64,000 nucleotides of DNA from Theropithecus gelada (Eukaryota > Chordata > Mammalia > Primates > Cercopithecidae). The translations under genes and the position numbers were made by a program. The notes beneath the pieces are model-generated. The model was given only the letters and a program-made list of their open reading frames with translations, searched no databases and was not told the DNA's origin. Location: NCBI RefSeq assembly GCF_003255815.1, contig NC_037671.1, positions 153,132,645 to 153,196,644 on the forward strand. Direction: 5' to 3'. Of the stretch, positions 47,920 to 59,720 are shown in pieces; the first letter of the stretch is position 1; every line of letters begins with the position of its first letter.

Positions 47920-48290
47920 AAGACTCCCATGATTAGATTTTTATTTCAGATAGATCACTTTGAGAGAACAGTGAAAGATAGATTGGTTAGAGGAGGTTAT
48001 TTGTGCAACCAAAGCGGAAGACAGGAGACTACTGCGACCGTCTAGGAATGACACTCTGAAGATCTTAACTACAGCAGTACTGGAAAATGCAGGAGGTGCA
48101 GGTACGAGAGATTTTAAAAAGACAGTGCAAGATTTGATGTAAGGAAGGTAGGAAGAACCAAGGTCAACCAGCAAGTATCAGGCTTAGGTAACTAAAACTG
48201 CAAAATTCATAAGAAACAATCTTGGGCACAAATAATACAACTGCTTTTAAGTATGCTGAGATTGAGGTACTCCTGGGCATCACTGTGGGT
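47920..48290 (-). mobile_element. L2 LINE internal 3' fragment
   Basis: 'agatcactttgagagaacag', 'gttagaggaggttatttgtg', 'aggaagaaccaaggtcaac' follow the antisense of the L2 region between reverse transcriptase and 3' UTR. The 77-residue minus frame here is L2. Confidence 0.6.
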
Positions 48291-48779
48291 TATGGTCTTA
48301 AATAAATCTGAAGCACAGGCTGGGCTGAAGCACAAGGGACTGGGCTGGGATGTTTATTTGAGAGCCATCATTTCACTAATGAGAAAAATATGTTAAGTTT
48401 ATTTTGGAGAAAAAAACAGATGACACTTCCTTAAAAAAGACAATATATGGCCATATCCATTATACATGATGTTCAGTGTCAAGTATTTGTGCAGTATTTA
48501 ATACTGACACTAAAATCCTTCTATCGATAACATTCTACTAAGTCTTCAAACTCAGCACTTAGAATTTTTTTTTCTTAAAAAAACATTTAGAAAGGATATC
48601 TTACCAAAATAAGTTTTGCATTATAGGTAAGTCATCATGTCATTCTGTAATTCTCCAAAGAGGACATTCACAGTACAGATTTACTTCGGCTGCCCAAGAA
48701 CTACACCCTCACCCCATGAGGTAGTCTTTGTGTTTACAGCACTTTTCCTCTCATATCAAGAGCCCATCTCCATCATTTT
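48291..48779. other. Unassigned sequence
   Basis: No named repeat or gene. Confidence 0.4.
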
Positions 48780-48978
48780 CACTGGAGTCATATAATCAGA
48801 CCCTCAACAATATCTTGGGACACACACACAAATGGTAACTCTGGATGAAGACAGATATGTTAATTGATTTGACTGTGGTAATCATTAGACATGTATATGT
48901 ATATCAAATCATCATATTAGTACCTTGAATATATATTCTTTTTATTTGTTGGTTAAATATTTAAGAAAACAAAGAAAA
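48780..48978 (+). mobile_element. L1 LINE 3' terminal fragment (L1MA/L1MB)
   Basis: 'gacacacacacaaatggtaa', 'gactgtggtaatcattagac', 'tatatcaaatcatcatatta', 'atttgttggttaaatattt': the same L1 3' end as at 31279, more diverged and without a clear tail. Confidence 0.8.
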
Positions 48979-51900
48979 CATCTTGGGTAGCATCTTGCTC
49001 ATGATATGTTCAGAATGTCTTGTGTGCTGGAAACGATCCTTGTTGTCTGAGGTCAACCAATCCAAAAATATGTAAGCAGTATGAATGATCAACTAAGCAT
49101 GAATCTTTAGAAAGAATATGTATAAACAATACACTGGAGAATCATAAAGTCATTTTAATAAAGCAGGCTTAGTTCAGTAAGTGTATACCATATATATATA
49201 TATTTAGTTTTATTTCAACACTCTTTTTACAGTGGCTGAGTGGTGTTTTAAAATTCTTTAGTCTCATTCATAGTCAAGAAAACAATTTCATTTTGGTTTG
49301 ATTCAGCAAACACATTCATAGTTTTCAGGTTCAGCACATATTTAAGTCCTGGAAATCTGCAAATAATTAGTGGGGAACTTAGGATATGTGATATTAAGAT
49401 CTAGATGATGACTAATTTCAGCAAGTATGGGTACTTTCTAAATTGCTTTTCTAAAAGAAAAAATCAATCTTGAGAGTGAAAAAGAATAAAATCTTACTAG
49501 GATGTTACCACAGTTTGTAAAATAAAAGGGCTTCCATGTGTTTTCCAAGCACTTAATAAAGAGGCAATAAAAAGTTAAAACGTGATTTCCAAATTTTATG
49601 AAGAAGTCAGAGCAATCATGAAAGCCAAGAAGGATAAAAATGTTTACCCAGTTTGAGTGAAATTACCCTGAACTAAATTTTAGAAAAAGTAACAAATTTA
49701 TGGTAAATAAAGCAAGCTAATTTTTCCATTTCCGGAAGCCAACAAAGTCTATTAAAGAAAATATACACAGTTACACTTAGTAACTAGCAGATGTATTATA
49801 GCTAGGCAAGAGATCTTGAAGAAAGGTAACATTTTTTTCATGGTTGCTCAACATTTACCACAAAGCTGCAATTTCTTTTCTGTACCCTATAAATTAAGTT
49901 CAAAAGCTAAACTTCAAGAAGAATAACCTCCATGTTTCAACTAATAGTATTTAAAAGCACCAAAGAAAAGACGACTACTTAGTTCATTCAAAAAGACTAA
50001 GAAATGAAAAACTGTGTAACATGTAGCTGATATTTGTGATTTTAAAAAATGTAGAGAGAAAATGTTCAAATATACAATTTAAACACTGACAATTTTTTTC
50101 ATTAGTAAAAAACCAACCTAATTTTAAAAAGATCATAATTAAAAGCCATCTTTTTTCATAGGACAGAAAGAAGAAACAGTGTTCAATTCTGAGGCATTTG
50201 GGGATAATTTAACAACTCCTCCTCCAGCCATCATTCTCCATATGCCATTGCTACTGCCACCAAAATGAAGAGGCTTAGGATAGGAACTGCACAATAAGTG
50301 TAAAGATACAATTTAAGTATCACCTTACTTAGCGCAAATGTGTGGAACGTCATTTAAACTCATTGAAAGAGAGGGTGTGGTATTCTTGCCTACTTGGGAA
50401 TTAATTAATTCAGGCAATCTTTGGAGATAGCGTTCTGATATCTACCATTCAGTGGGGGAAATAAGTAGAACAAAGATCAAAGAGTTAAAAATTGATGTGA
50501 TTTTGCTTACGGCTCATGGACTCCTTCATGCCTTACTTACATGCTCCTTCCTAACTCTTGTTTTCTGATAGAACACCAGCAAATACATGAGATCTTCCTT
50601 TTTTGCCTTCTCACTGGATTCGTTCTGGACCCATCACCGTGCCTAAGTATTGGTGGCTGCAAAGGGTTGCAGCTGACCACACCTCAAGTACTGCTTGGCA
50701 CTTTTAATTGATGTGCTAGTTCTGGAACTGCTCTAACCTTCTTTGGTCTTCTCTCCACACTGGAGAGTGCAATACAGATATTCAGGTAACCCTAACATGA
50801 CCATCATGCTGACAAATGCAAACAAAACAATGTTACAAAACAAGACCACGGACAGAGGCCATTTTGGAGTTGTATGATACTCTGCCACTCTCAGAAAGAG
50901 ATGATTTCAAATACATGTGAGTTTTGGGGGTTTTCTGTTTGTTTTTTAGCAAAAGTATAGATGACCATGCCTTGGGTGTTTGCTAATCAGCAGAACATTT
51001 TCAGTTACTTTCCTTTTCACTTGCCCATATCAGAGAAAAGCAGTATTATGGATACAAAAATAAAATTGGTAAGACAACATTAAAGTTTTGCTAATTTACA
51101 GGCAAATAAAGAAGCGTCTCCAGATGTAGGTTAAGATATATTGCTAGAAAATAAAATTCCTAAGATACAAAGTTCCTTATAGTACTTCCTCTTCCTGGAC
51201 TCACAGGTGAGTTGAGCAATCAGCTCCATACCAACTTCACCTTAGCCATCCAGCTGGCTGAGTCTTCCTCACCCAGTGCACCCGGGCTCCCACTCCTCCC
51301 TAGAGAGCTACAAAGTAAGCCAAATGTTCTCAGCAGGCAGGGCAATAGATTTGAAGCTGGAATAAAGCCTCAGCAAACACTGACTCTACTAGACTGTAGC
51401 TGGTATTGTTCTAGTTGAAAAAAGGGTGCTTAATGACTAGCCCAGAAAACTTCTTGTCCTGCCACAGTGTTTATAGTGTGTTCAATGGCCCAGTTCACTA
51501 GGGCTTTACTTCCCCAGCATCAGTAAAACTGTATGATTCTGGTACAAAGTTACTGCAACTAATTCAATGTCTCAGAAGGAAAAAAAAAAACTGCATTTTA
51601 TTTCTGAAATGACTGTGACACTAAAAATTAGGGGGAGAGGAACCCAGTAATTTTGGCCATCCTCATGCAGATCACTGTGAGTCTTGCTATAAGCCTGTAT
51701 GAACTAAACGTAGTTATAAAATTCCATGTTGACTCAATCCCAGTCAATGTCCAAATTCCACTGTAACAAAATCCATCTTAATTCACACATAGTGTTTTCA
51801 GACGGTGGTGACGACACCAAGCTGGCACAGGGCCTCTTTGCAGTAAACAGGTTGGGAAGGGGTACATTTTTTATCGCAATAGGAGTATTAAGGAGGAGGT

Positions 51901-52419
51901 TTCACACATAGGTTTTCTCTCTCTGCCTTCCTAAGAGAGATGCTTCACTTGGATAGATGGTAAAGCAGTATAGGTAGGATTTGAAAGAGAAATAATTAGA
52001 GGGGATAGTTAATTGCTCGTTGAAAGCAGAATTAAAAGGGGAGAAAAGCATTTCTTTTCTCACAGCAAACAAATTAAGTTTCTTGAATTTTACTTAACAC
52101 TATTTTCCTACTTGCTAGAATGTCTAACTTCTGGTTTTTGGTTAAAATAAGGACTCCATTCTTATAATCTTCATTTCCTCCACAAAATTATTTCTTTCAC
52201 TTCAATATTCAAGAAATAGCTCAAAGCTCAAGGCAGTTGCCCAGAATCCACTTACTATATCTCATAACCAAACTCAGTGGCTTTCTCAACCTCTCAGATA
52301 CCCTTTGCCTTTCCCATTTCTCTGTTTGCCCTTGACTTCCAACTTCACACATGTTGGCTCTGAATTACACAAAAGCGTTGCCCCCACAACCACTCCAATA
52401 CCACACCTTATGCCAATAT
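48979..52419. other. Unassigned sequence, about 3.4 kb
   Basis: The longest stretch without a named repeat. Donor- and acceptor-like sites occur (for example CAG|gtgagt at 51206), but the segments between them contain stops in all frames. The frames 51212-51418, 51726-51911 and 52286-52579 are unsupported. Some of it may be repeats too old to see by eye. Confidence 0.4.
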
Positions 52420-52850
52420 TCTTTTTTCTGATTCCTTCCTCAGTGAGCTCATTGATCTCATTCACTTTCTGTTCTAATGACAGCCTGACTGTGGCTGAAA
52501 CCCAGGAGTCATCACCAGGCCTGACCTCTCTCATTCCCCTTTCACACTTGTTCTTCCAGATGCCTGCAGGACATCTCACTCACATGTCAACTAAACTTGG
52601 ACATGTGAAAACCTGAGCTCTTCTTCCCCCAACAATAAGCAAGTGTTCTTAAACTCCCTAGTGTTACTTTTGTCCTCCCAAACCCCTAGGCTCATAAATT
52701 TAAAGTTATTTGTGACTCTCTCTTCTTTATCAACATTCACCCTAACAAACTACCATTTCCACCTCCACCATATCTCCCTGCTCTATCCATTCCTCCTCAA
52801 TTTTAGATGTGGTTCCGCTCATGTCATTATTCCCTCACATATGAATTAGT
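52420..52850 (+). mobile_element. L2 LINE fragment (internal)
   Basis: Pyrimidine-rich plus strand with 'caactaaacttggacatgtg', 'aacctgagctcttcttcccc', 'gtgactctctcttctttat' resembling the L2 region downstream of its reverse transcriptase. The 103-residue frame 52305-52616 falls largely here. Confidence 0.5.
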
Positions 52851-52904
52851 TAGTCCCTAGCTCACCCACACACCTTCAGTTTCTTCTCAGTACTGAATTA
52901 ACAG

Positions 52905-53090
52905 AATAACCTCACACAACAGGTAAGGCATCTTACAGAGCAGTTTAACACCCTCATTTTCCTGATGAAAAGCTAAGACTCAAAAAGGTGAATTAAATTC
53001 CACAAGTTCACATACATAGTTGGACGTGAAGCCAGGGCTACAAAACCCAGGGTTCATGACTTCCAGTCCAGTGTTCTGCCCATTTTATCA
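52905..53090 (-). mobile_element. MIR SINE
   Basis: Antisense MIR: 'aataacctcacacaacagg', 'cctcattttcctgatgaaaa', 'gccagggctacaaaaccc', 'gttctgcccattttatcag'. Confidence 0.65.
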
Positions 53091-54399
53091 GAATGCTTCC
53101 AATACCACATCAGTCACCCACGGCCAAGGCCCACTCTGAGTCTTCACACATCACAGGGAAACAAACCTAAAATCTTCCACTGTACTATTCAAGCCATTAA
53201 AAATACTTTCACTGCTTCTCCAGATTCACTTCTCATTACTCAGTGCTATAACCCCTCTTCCCTAAGTCATTCTCTGTCACGCTCTTACCAACATAACTTC
53301 ACCCAACTACTAGATTGATACACACACCATCCCCTGGACAGTCCTCTACTTTTATACATATTACAGCCCAGAGAACAAGCTGTAAGACCCATAAAGAGCC
53401 AAACAGGTTTGCATTTTCAATTCTCATTTCAGAGAGAGAAAAAAATAAAAGTTCAAATTACCCCTTATCTTTTGAAGGAATTTTGAAAATGTATTTTCTT
53501 CATTCATACAAAGTCCTTAATTTTATTCAGCTGTAAACATGAAATACATAGCCAATTATGTAGGTTCAACTGTTAACTGGCCACTTACCTTACCTCATTG
53601 CCAAGATTTAGAATACGAAATTTTAGATCTTTTTTCATATTTGCTATGTTGCATACCAAATCCTCTGCATCTTAATTGCTTTACATTGATGGATGTTTAC
53701 AATTTGCAAAACTCCCCAAGAGACTAACCAATGCAGATTTTGAGATGATGAACTAAGATGAGATAAATGAACGGAAACTCACTCTTTAAGTGACCAACTA
53801 ATTGATCATTTTCCTATTATAATGATGTCTGTTTCCCCATGCAATACTGTAACACTGTATTGCAGGGATTGTGGTATCAATACCTCCTAATTCATTAAGA
53901 ATCTCTTCCACATCTTTTTCTCCTCCAGTTATAAATCTACCTCCCTCTTTCTTGACCTGATTCAGTATCATTCCTCAGTTGCCTTGGAGATATTCTGATT
54001 TAAAATATTATAATTATAATATTGTTAACTTGTTGATAGGTAGTCTTCATCCTCTACCAAGAATTTTCATGAATATACATTTTAAGAGTATCCAACAAGA
54101 CTTACATACTTCAAAGAATTGGGTCTTCGAGTTATTTTATCTTTTCCAGGACTATATAGATAGCATTTTGCAGAAAACAAGCACACTACAAAGGCTTGCT
54201 AACTAAATGAAGGGGGGTTCTAAAATGAACTGTTTGGCTACTGTACATTTTCTTCTCAGAACTGAATTTTGTTCTAACCAAATATGCTAACCTAAAAGTA
54301 AATAAATAAGAACTAATGAATGAATCCTGCTTGCATGGATTTCAGGCAGTAACACAAATTAGCAATTTACACTGTTTCTTTTTTGTCGTTTGTTTTTAG
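53091..54399. other. Unassigned sequence
   Basis: Perhaps more L2 near 53150-53320. Otherwise no recognised feature; the frames 53315-53536, 53539-53727 and 53979-54206 are unsupported. Confidence 0.4.
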
Positions 54400-54787
54400 G
54401 ACTTGCCCTTAGCAGTTCAAACAAGAACACTGACTGTGCTGGCCCTAATCAGACCTAGAACTGTGCTGAATGATGTTGGAAAACATCTCCCAGATCTTTT
54501 AAGACGTGAAGTACAAGTGAAATAGACAGGGCTGTAATATCCCCCCAAGCCTAAAGTGAATTTGGAAATATATGTCAGAGTTGCATCTCTGTTTACATTT
54601 TCTCATAGTTCATATGGCACTGTAATATATTTGTTCTTAGTCACAAGATATTGCTTAAGCTACTCTGAAATGGGAGCGGCCTTAAAGAAAACCCTGCCTG
54701 TGAATGAGATGTGGTCATGAGACATGGGAGGAAAAGGAGGTGGAGAAAGAAAAGCAGTACAAGAAACAGAGACCTGTTTAAAATAAA
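54400..54787 (+). other. Candidate 3'-terminal coding exon (hypothetical)
   Basis: A strong acceptor precedes it: a T-rich tract from 54376 to 54397 ending in tttttag at 54399. From the first base the frame is open for 41 codons (54400-54522), then TAG at 54523-54525, with AATAAA at 54782-54787, about 260 bp downstream. The peptide reads DLPLAVQTRTL... and ends ...RREVQVK. I recognise no family. A second frame is open for about 18 codons, so the open frame alone is not strong evidence. No partner exon with a matching donor could be identified. It lies in non-repeat sequence. Confidence 0.22.
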
Positions 54788-55471
54788 ATGTATACACCAG
54801 AAGAGGTGAATAGAAACACACTTTAAGAAACAGACTCAATGGAAAGGCTAAAAGTAAAGTAGCAATGTGGACATCTTAGATAGTGAGCAGTTAACTCAAA
54901 GTAATAACAGCCAAATCACAGAAAAGTGCCTCAAAAGCCACCCATGTGCCACTTCAGTTCATTGGTCAGTGAACAGTTTCTGCTACTGATGAACACACAC
55001 CAACCAAAAAAGCAAGGTGCTAGAAAATACAGAGAATTCCCTCTTCTACTGTTTGCAATCAACAAGACACCAATTGTTCTTGGTTGAATGGCTTATTCTG
55101 GGAATTCTTCTGACAGGAGAGATCAGATAGCATCTGTCTCTTACAAGCAAAGGCATTAAGCCAATGAAGAGTTCTCATTATTCCAGACAACAACAAATGA
55201 AGTCAGAGCACGGAACCAGGTGGTATCCTGCTCATAAAACCACTTGATGCATCAACATTGTCCTTTTTTCTTAGCTGGGCCAACTAAGGGCTAACTTCCT
55301 TAGCTGCATGATTCTTAATGAAATAAAATTATACCAATCTGAATGTCTCTTAAATATTTAGACATAAGTGCTCAACAGTGTAGTAATGCCACCAACACCG
55401 GGCCCAGCAATTTATCTATTTATTTTCAAAAGTTTGAGCAAAGTAGTACCTTATTACATTATCAAGGCCGA
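54788..55471. other. Unassigned sequence
   Basis: No named repeat or gene. Confidence 0.4.
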
Positions 55472-55763
55472 AAAAGTCATATTTTTTCTACAACTTTTTT
55501 TATCCAACAAATTCATTTATATCTTGTTTCCACCACTCCAAATGTTTAAAAGCAAAAAAGCAGCATGTCTTTCATTAAAATAATGTAATTCAATAACATA
55601 ATTCTGATTTTACTTCCTATGAGAAGTATTTTTTTTCAAGCAACTTGCTTTATCCTATTAATTCATTTACATCTGCTACTTTGTGTTTAAAAGCAAAAAG
55701 CTGCACGTTTCTTATAAAAATAATTTAACTGAAAAATAATATTAATTTTGATTTTTCATTTCC
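55472..55763. repeat. Diverged tandem duplication, about 145 bp x 2
   Basis: Copies at about 55472-55617 and 55621-55763 align through their length: shared 'aattcattta', 'tttaaaagcaaaaa', 'taaaaataat'-like and 'gattttacttcc/gatttttcatttcc' segments in the same order and spacing, with many substitutions and small indels. Confidence 0.8.
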
Positions 55764-57738
55764 TTTTCATCTTCTTCTCCGATATTATAAATTTGCATAG
55801 GTTAAGTGTAGTAATATTGAAGCTGACTTATGTATTCAGAAGGTGAACAAGGAAAGGTACAAAACATAGTAATGGAACTCTAATGTGACTAAAGGAACTC
55901 ACACATTTCCCTAATCTCAGATCACAGACATTACACAATGCATTCAATGTCATTTTGCACCCAATCATGGCTATCCCTTGATATGAAGAACCAACCTGTC
56001 CTAAATAAAATCTCTGCACTCCCTCATCAGATTGTCAGTGCCTGCAACTAGTTTAGAATTATACTATAATTAAACTGAAACTCTAATTAAAAGTACTGGG
56101 CTAACGTGATATGAAATGTTCACAGCCCAATTATGTCTACTTGCCATTGTCCTCTGGTGTGTATAGATGATATCTTTTTATAAAAATAATGGAACACAGA
56201 TTTAGTAATGACATCCTGGGCAGGATGTCCTAATAATTTCCAGGGTCAGTCATTTCCTTTCCAAAGTATTTTCCCCTCTTCGTGGTTCTGTTATGCATCC
56301 CTGGTTTCCCTTAAGTCCTCAGAAACATATCCTAGCTACTGACCAAAGTGCCCTTCAAATATAATTAACTGATAAATCCTAGACACCATACTATGGTTAC
56401 CATGTTTATCAAATAAAACAAACAAAAATCCCCCTTTTTTTCTCATTTGGTGTTAATGGACTTATTCATCACCGTTGGTCCTAAATTATGCTGAAGACAG
56501 ACTAAAGTACAGTGATCTTTTCGCAAACCTATGTTTTCTCAAAAATAGTAGGTTTCAGTACCACTAACCCTTCTTTTTACTTCCTTCTCTAGAAGCCTTA
56601 ATGATAAATGCTTAGCAAGACTTTAAACTCCTAACAGTAAAATTACAACTATTTTGAAAACATAATGCTTGCTACAGGTTAATTTCAATCCTGTTTGTAA
56701 TCTTAATTTTTAAAGTAAATTATTAACCTTCAATAAATTTCTACCTACAGGCTTTACAGTAGTTTCAACAAATTTGAATAAGTCTGAGTTTGTGATGCTA
56801 ATTTCATTGTTGTTGAGCCAGTTATCAAGTGATAATACTTACATATATTTGTTCCCATGGTTACAAGTAAACTTGGGAAGAAACTATTTCCTAACTAATC
56901 TTTTATAAAGTAAACTTTTAAAACACAAATAAGTCACTTGAAATTTTGTTAATGCTTTATTTTAAAATATTGAATTATACTGCTGAAATACAAAATGAGG
57001 CAATGGAAAATTGCACCAATTTATATTTTTTCTGCTAATAGTGTCCTCGAAAATAAATTTAATTAGCATAGTTTGTTCAAATCAAATCACATTTTTAAAC
57101 TCAATAGTTTCCTTTCCTTTCAGAAAATGCAAATCAAATCCACAACTCTAACTACTATAATTTTAATTTGCTTCAAAACACATACAAACATCATAAAAAT
57201 TAAATTTTCATTTTAACAAGCAGACAGTCTTAACAGGAGGCACATGGGATCAAATGCATTAGACTGAGGTCTCTGAACCCACAATGAAAAGGAAGAATGA
57301 GGTCCATATATGAAACGTAAATTATATGAAGTTTTAATGCTACCCGCAAATAAATACAAGCTATATAATTACAATTCAACTGTATGATTAGGAAAATTAT
57401 CAGAAATACCTAGTTGTCTCTAAAAATGTTAACCTATGACTTTGTGGCAATCAACCCATAATCACTTTTAAAATCACTTAAGTAATGACATTCTAAATTT
57501 AGAACAATTGGTTATATTAGTACACATCACAAATTTATCATCAGGTTCTAAGCAAGTAACCAGCTATTGTGCTATTTAGTCTTCATGTAGTTCTGCTGCC
57601 ATCAGATTTTCAACCATTTCTTTCACTGGGAAGAAAACAGAGTGAATGGAAAAATTTCCTGGCATCCCATACCAATGTAACCTTATATAGATCTATATCA
57701 TTAAAATGTTTTACTTAGTAAATCATTCATTGAAAATG
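55764..57738. other. Unassigned AT-rich sequence, about 2 kb
   Basis: No named repeat or gene signal. The 63-residue minus frame 55828-56019 is unsupported. Confidence 0.4.
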
Positions 57739-57740
57739 CA

Positions 57741-57744
57741 TGCG

Positions 57745-57778
<34 letters not shown>
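57741..57778. repeat. (CG)n(CA)n alternating purine-pyrimidine tract
   Basis: A tgcgcgcg... block followed by about 12 CA units. Alternating purine-pyrimidine sequence of this kind favours Z-DNA. Confidence 0.97.
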
Positions 57779-57958
57779 GATCATGCCTAATACCTAACAA
57801 TCACTGTTACTACAAAGGCAAGTTCCCAGTCATGAAGAGACACAGAGATAAGTTGCTCTCCCCATGAGGAATGCTAGTGAATGAAGGAAGAGCCCAAGGA
57901 AGAGCGATGGAGTAGCTCTTCTAAAGACCAAGATTGAAGGTAATCACCACCAAAGAAA

Positions 57959-58066
57959 GGATTTCAAAGCAGAAGAGGGATGTTGACAAGGTCCAAGAAT
58001 AAACAGAATGGTGCTTCTGCTGGAAATATGTTATTAAGTAATAAATCAATAATAATCAGACAAGCA
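57959..58066 (+). repeat. Inverted repeat, left arm (108 bp)
   Basis: Reverse complement of 58468-58575 with five mismatches in 108 positions and no indels. Its surroundings ('gatttcaaagcagaagaggg') look faintly L2-like, so this may be the original copy. Confidence 0.97.
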
Positions 58067-58395
58067 ATGTCTGATTCTATGAAAAATACTTGTAGAAACA
58101 AAGAATAATCAGCAGTCTTTCTTGATAAATACACTTTTCAAAATCTACATACCATCTTTTCATTTTTATGACAAAGTCTGAAGACAAGCTATCCTCATTT
58201 TGACCAAGAAGCAAACAATTGTTTAATTAATGCCACTTAAGTAGTGACTGACAGAGTTTACATTTGTGTTCAATTTTATTTGAATTCTAAAATGTATGTT
58301 CATTAAATAGTTTCATCTTTTCTCAATAATCCAGCTATTAGAAATTAACCCACAGAATACTACTAAAAATGCACAAAAATCTGTTATTGTTTAAA

Positions 58396-58412
58396 TAATA
58401 ATAATAATAATA
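58396..58412. repeat. AAT trinucleotide run
   Basis: About six AAT units inside the loop of the inverted repeat. Confidence 0.9.
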
Positions 58413-58467
58413 AAAAGGGGTGACAGCTTTTTAGTTAAATTAGTTCAAAAAACTAATAAAAAGGGGG

Positions 58468-58575
58468 TGCTTGTCTGATTATTATTAATTTATTACCTAA
58501 TAACATAGTTTCAGCAGAAGCACCATTCTGTTTATTCTTGGACCTTGTCAACATCCCTCTTCTGCTTGGAAATCC
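58468..58575 (-). repeat. Inverted repeat, right arm (108 bp)
   Basis: Inverted copy of 57959-58066, 401 bp downstream. Its left edge joins a 15-bp motif (58455-58469, aataaaaagggggtg) that is also present at 58409-58422 with one G fewer. Confidence 0.97.
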
Positions 58576-58755
58576 CAAGTATTTATTAGTAACATGGGTG
58601 GAGTGGGAAACTATGACACTATTAGTATATTATACAGACTTTTTATGACAAACATGAAGAAAAAGTTTAGGGGAAAAAATCACGTTACTTCAAAAAGGCA
58701 GAAAACAAAATTATATCTATACTCTGTTTATAATTATTGAAATAATTTATTAATA
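58576..58755. other. Unassigned sequence
   Basis: No recognised repeat. Confidence 0.4.
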
Positions 58756-58756
58756 T

Positions 58757-59010
58757 GGCCAGGCAAGGTGGTTCATGCCTGTAATCCCAGCACTTTGAGA
58801 GGCCAAGACTGAAGGATTGCTGGAGCTCACGAGTTCAAGACCAGCCTGGGCAACATGGTGAAACCCTGTCTACAAAAAAATACAAAAATTAGCCAGGCGT
58901 GGAGGCATGTGCCTGTAGCAACCAGCTACTGGGGAGGCTGAGGTGGAGGTGGCAGTGAACTGAGATCGTGCCACTGCACTCCAGCCTGAGTGACAGAGCC
59001 AGATCCTGTC
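58757..59010 (+). mobile_element. Alu SINE (AluJ/S-like) with a tail converted to a purine array
   Basis: Sense Alu from 'ggccaggcaaggtggttca' to 'gacagagccagatcctgtc'. Both monomers present with a deletion in the right arm. The A tail has become the polypurine array that follows. Confidence 0.94.
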
Positions 59011-59011
59011 A

Positions 59012-59054
<43 letters not shown>

Positions 59055-59062
59055 AAGAAGGA

Positions 59063-59126
<64 letters not shown>

Positions 59127-59310
59127 GAAAGAAAGAAAGAAAGAAAGAGAGAAAGAAAGAAGAAAGAGAGAGAGAGAGAGACAGAGAGGGAAGGAAGGAA
59201 GGAAGGAAGGAAGGAAGGAAGGAAGGAAGGAAGGAAGGAAGGAAGGAAGGAAGGAAGGAAGGAAAAAAAGAGGAAGGAAGGGAGGAAGGGAGGGAGGGAG
59301 GGAGGGAGGA
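59011..59310. repeat. 300-bp compound polypurine microsatellite
   Basis: Consecutive GA, GAAA, GA, GGAA (about 20 units) and GGGA/GGAG blocks. A single pyrimidine (C at 59182) interrupts 300 bases. The four overlapping long frames here (Lys/Glu/Arg-rich on plus, Phe/Leu/Ser/Pro-rich on minus) are this array read in different frames. Confidence 0.98.
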
Positions 59311-59329
59311 TTTGTGAATGTGAACACAG

Positions 59330-59720
59330 AAAAAATCTTTAATTGACATAGAGATCACTTTGGTTGTGACAGAAATTCAACTCAAACTAGCTCAGAAAAA
59401 AGAAAAAATGTATTTTGTGGAATCAAAGGAACTGTTGAATAATTAAACTGCAGGATACACAAGAAAGAAGCTAGCTCTCAACAACAACTGAACCAGGGAA
59501 TTTTAACATGACAGAGCACTCCAGTTCCTCTCTCTAATTTGCTTATACTGCTTGCTTCACATGGCAGGAAAGCTGCATGCCCACTCACATTTTAAATTTT
59601 GCAATGTTCACTACATGGGAGAGGATGGCTTTCTGAAGTAGCACTCATATTTTCCTGATGTAGCTCAGGAACCCACCTCCTGGATAAAGGAAGGCAGGAC
59701 AACTTGACTCAAAGTCCCTC
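59330..59720. mobile_element. Possible old interspersed repeat, family unknown
   Basis: 'attcaactcaaactagctca' followed by 'aaaaatgtattttgtggaat' resembles an old dispersed repeat I have seen but cannot name. Weak. Confidence 0.3.

Noticed and set aside
51100..51206. Possible internal exon ending at CAG|gtgagt
   Set aside because: The donor is good, but the preceding segment has stops in every frame.
58870..59358. Long overlapping open frames (up to 162 codons) on both strands
   Set aside because: They are translations of a polypurine/polypyrimidine microsatellite in several frames, plus Alu sequence.
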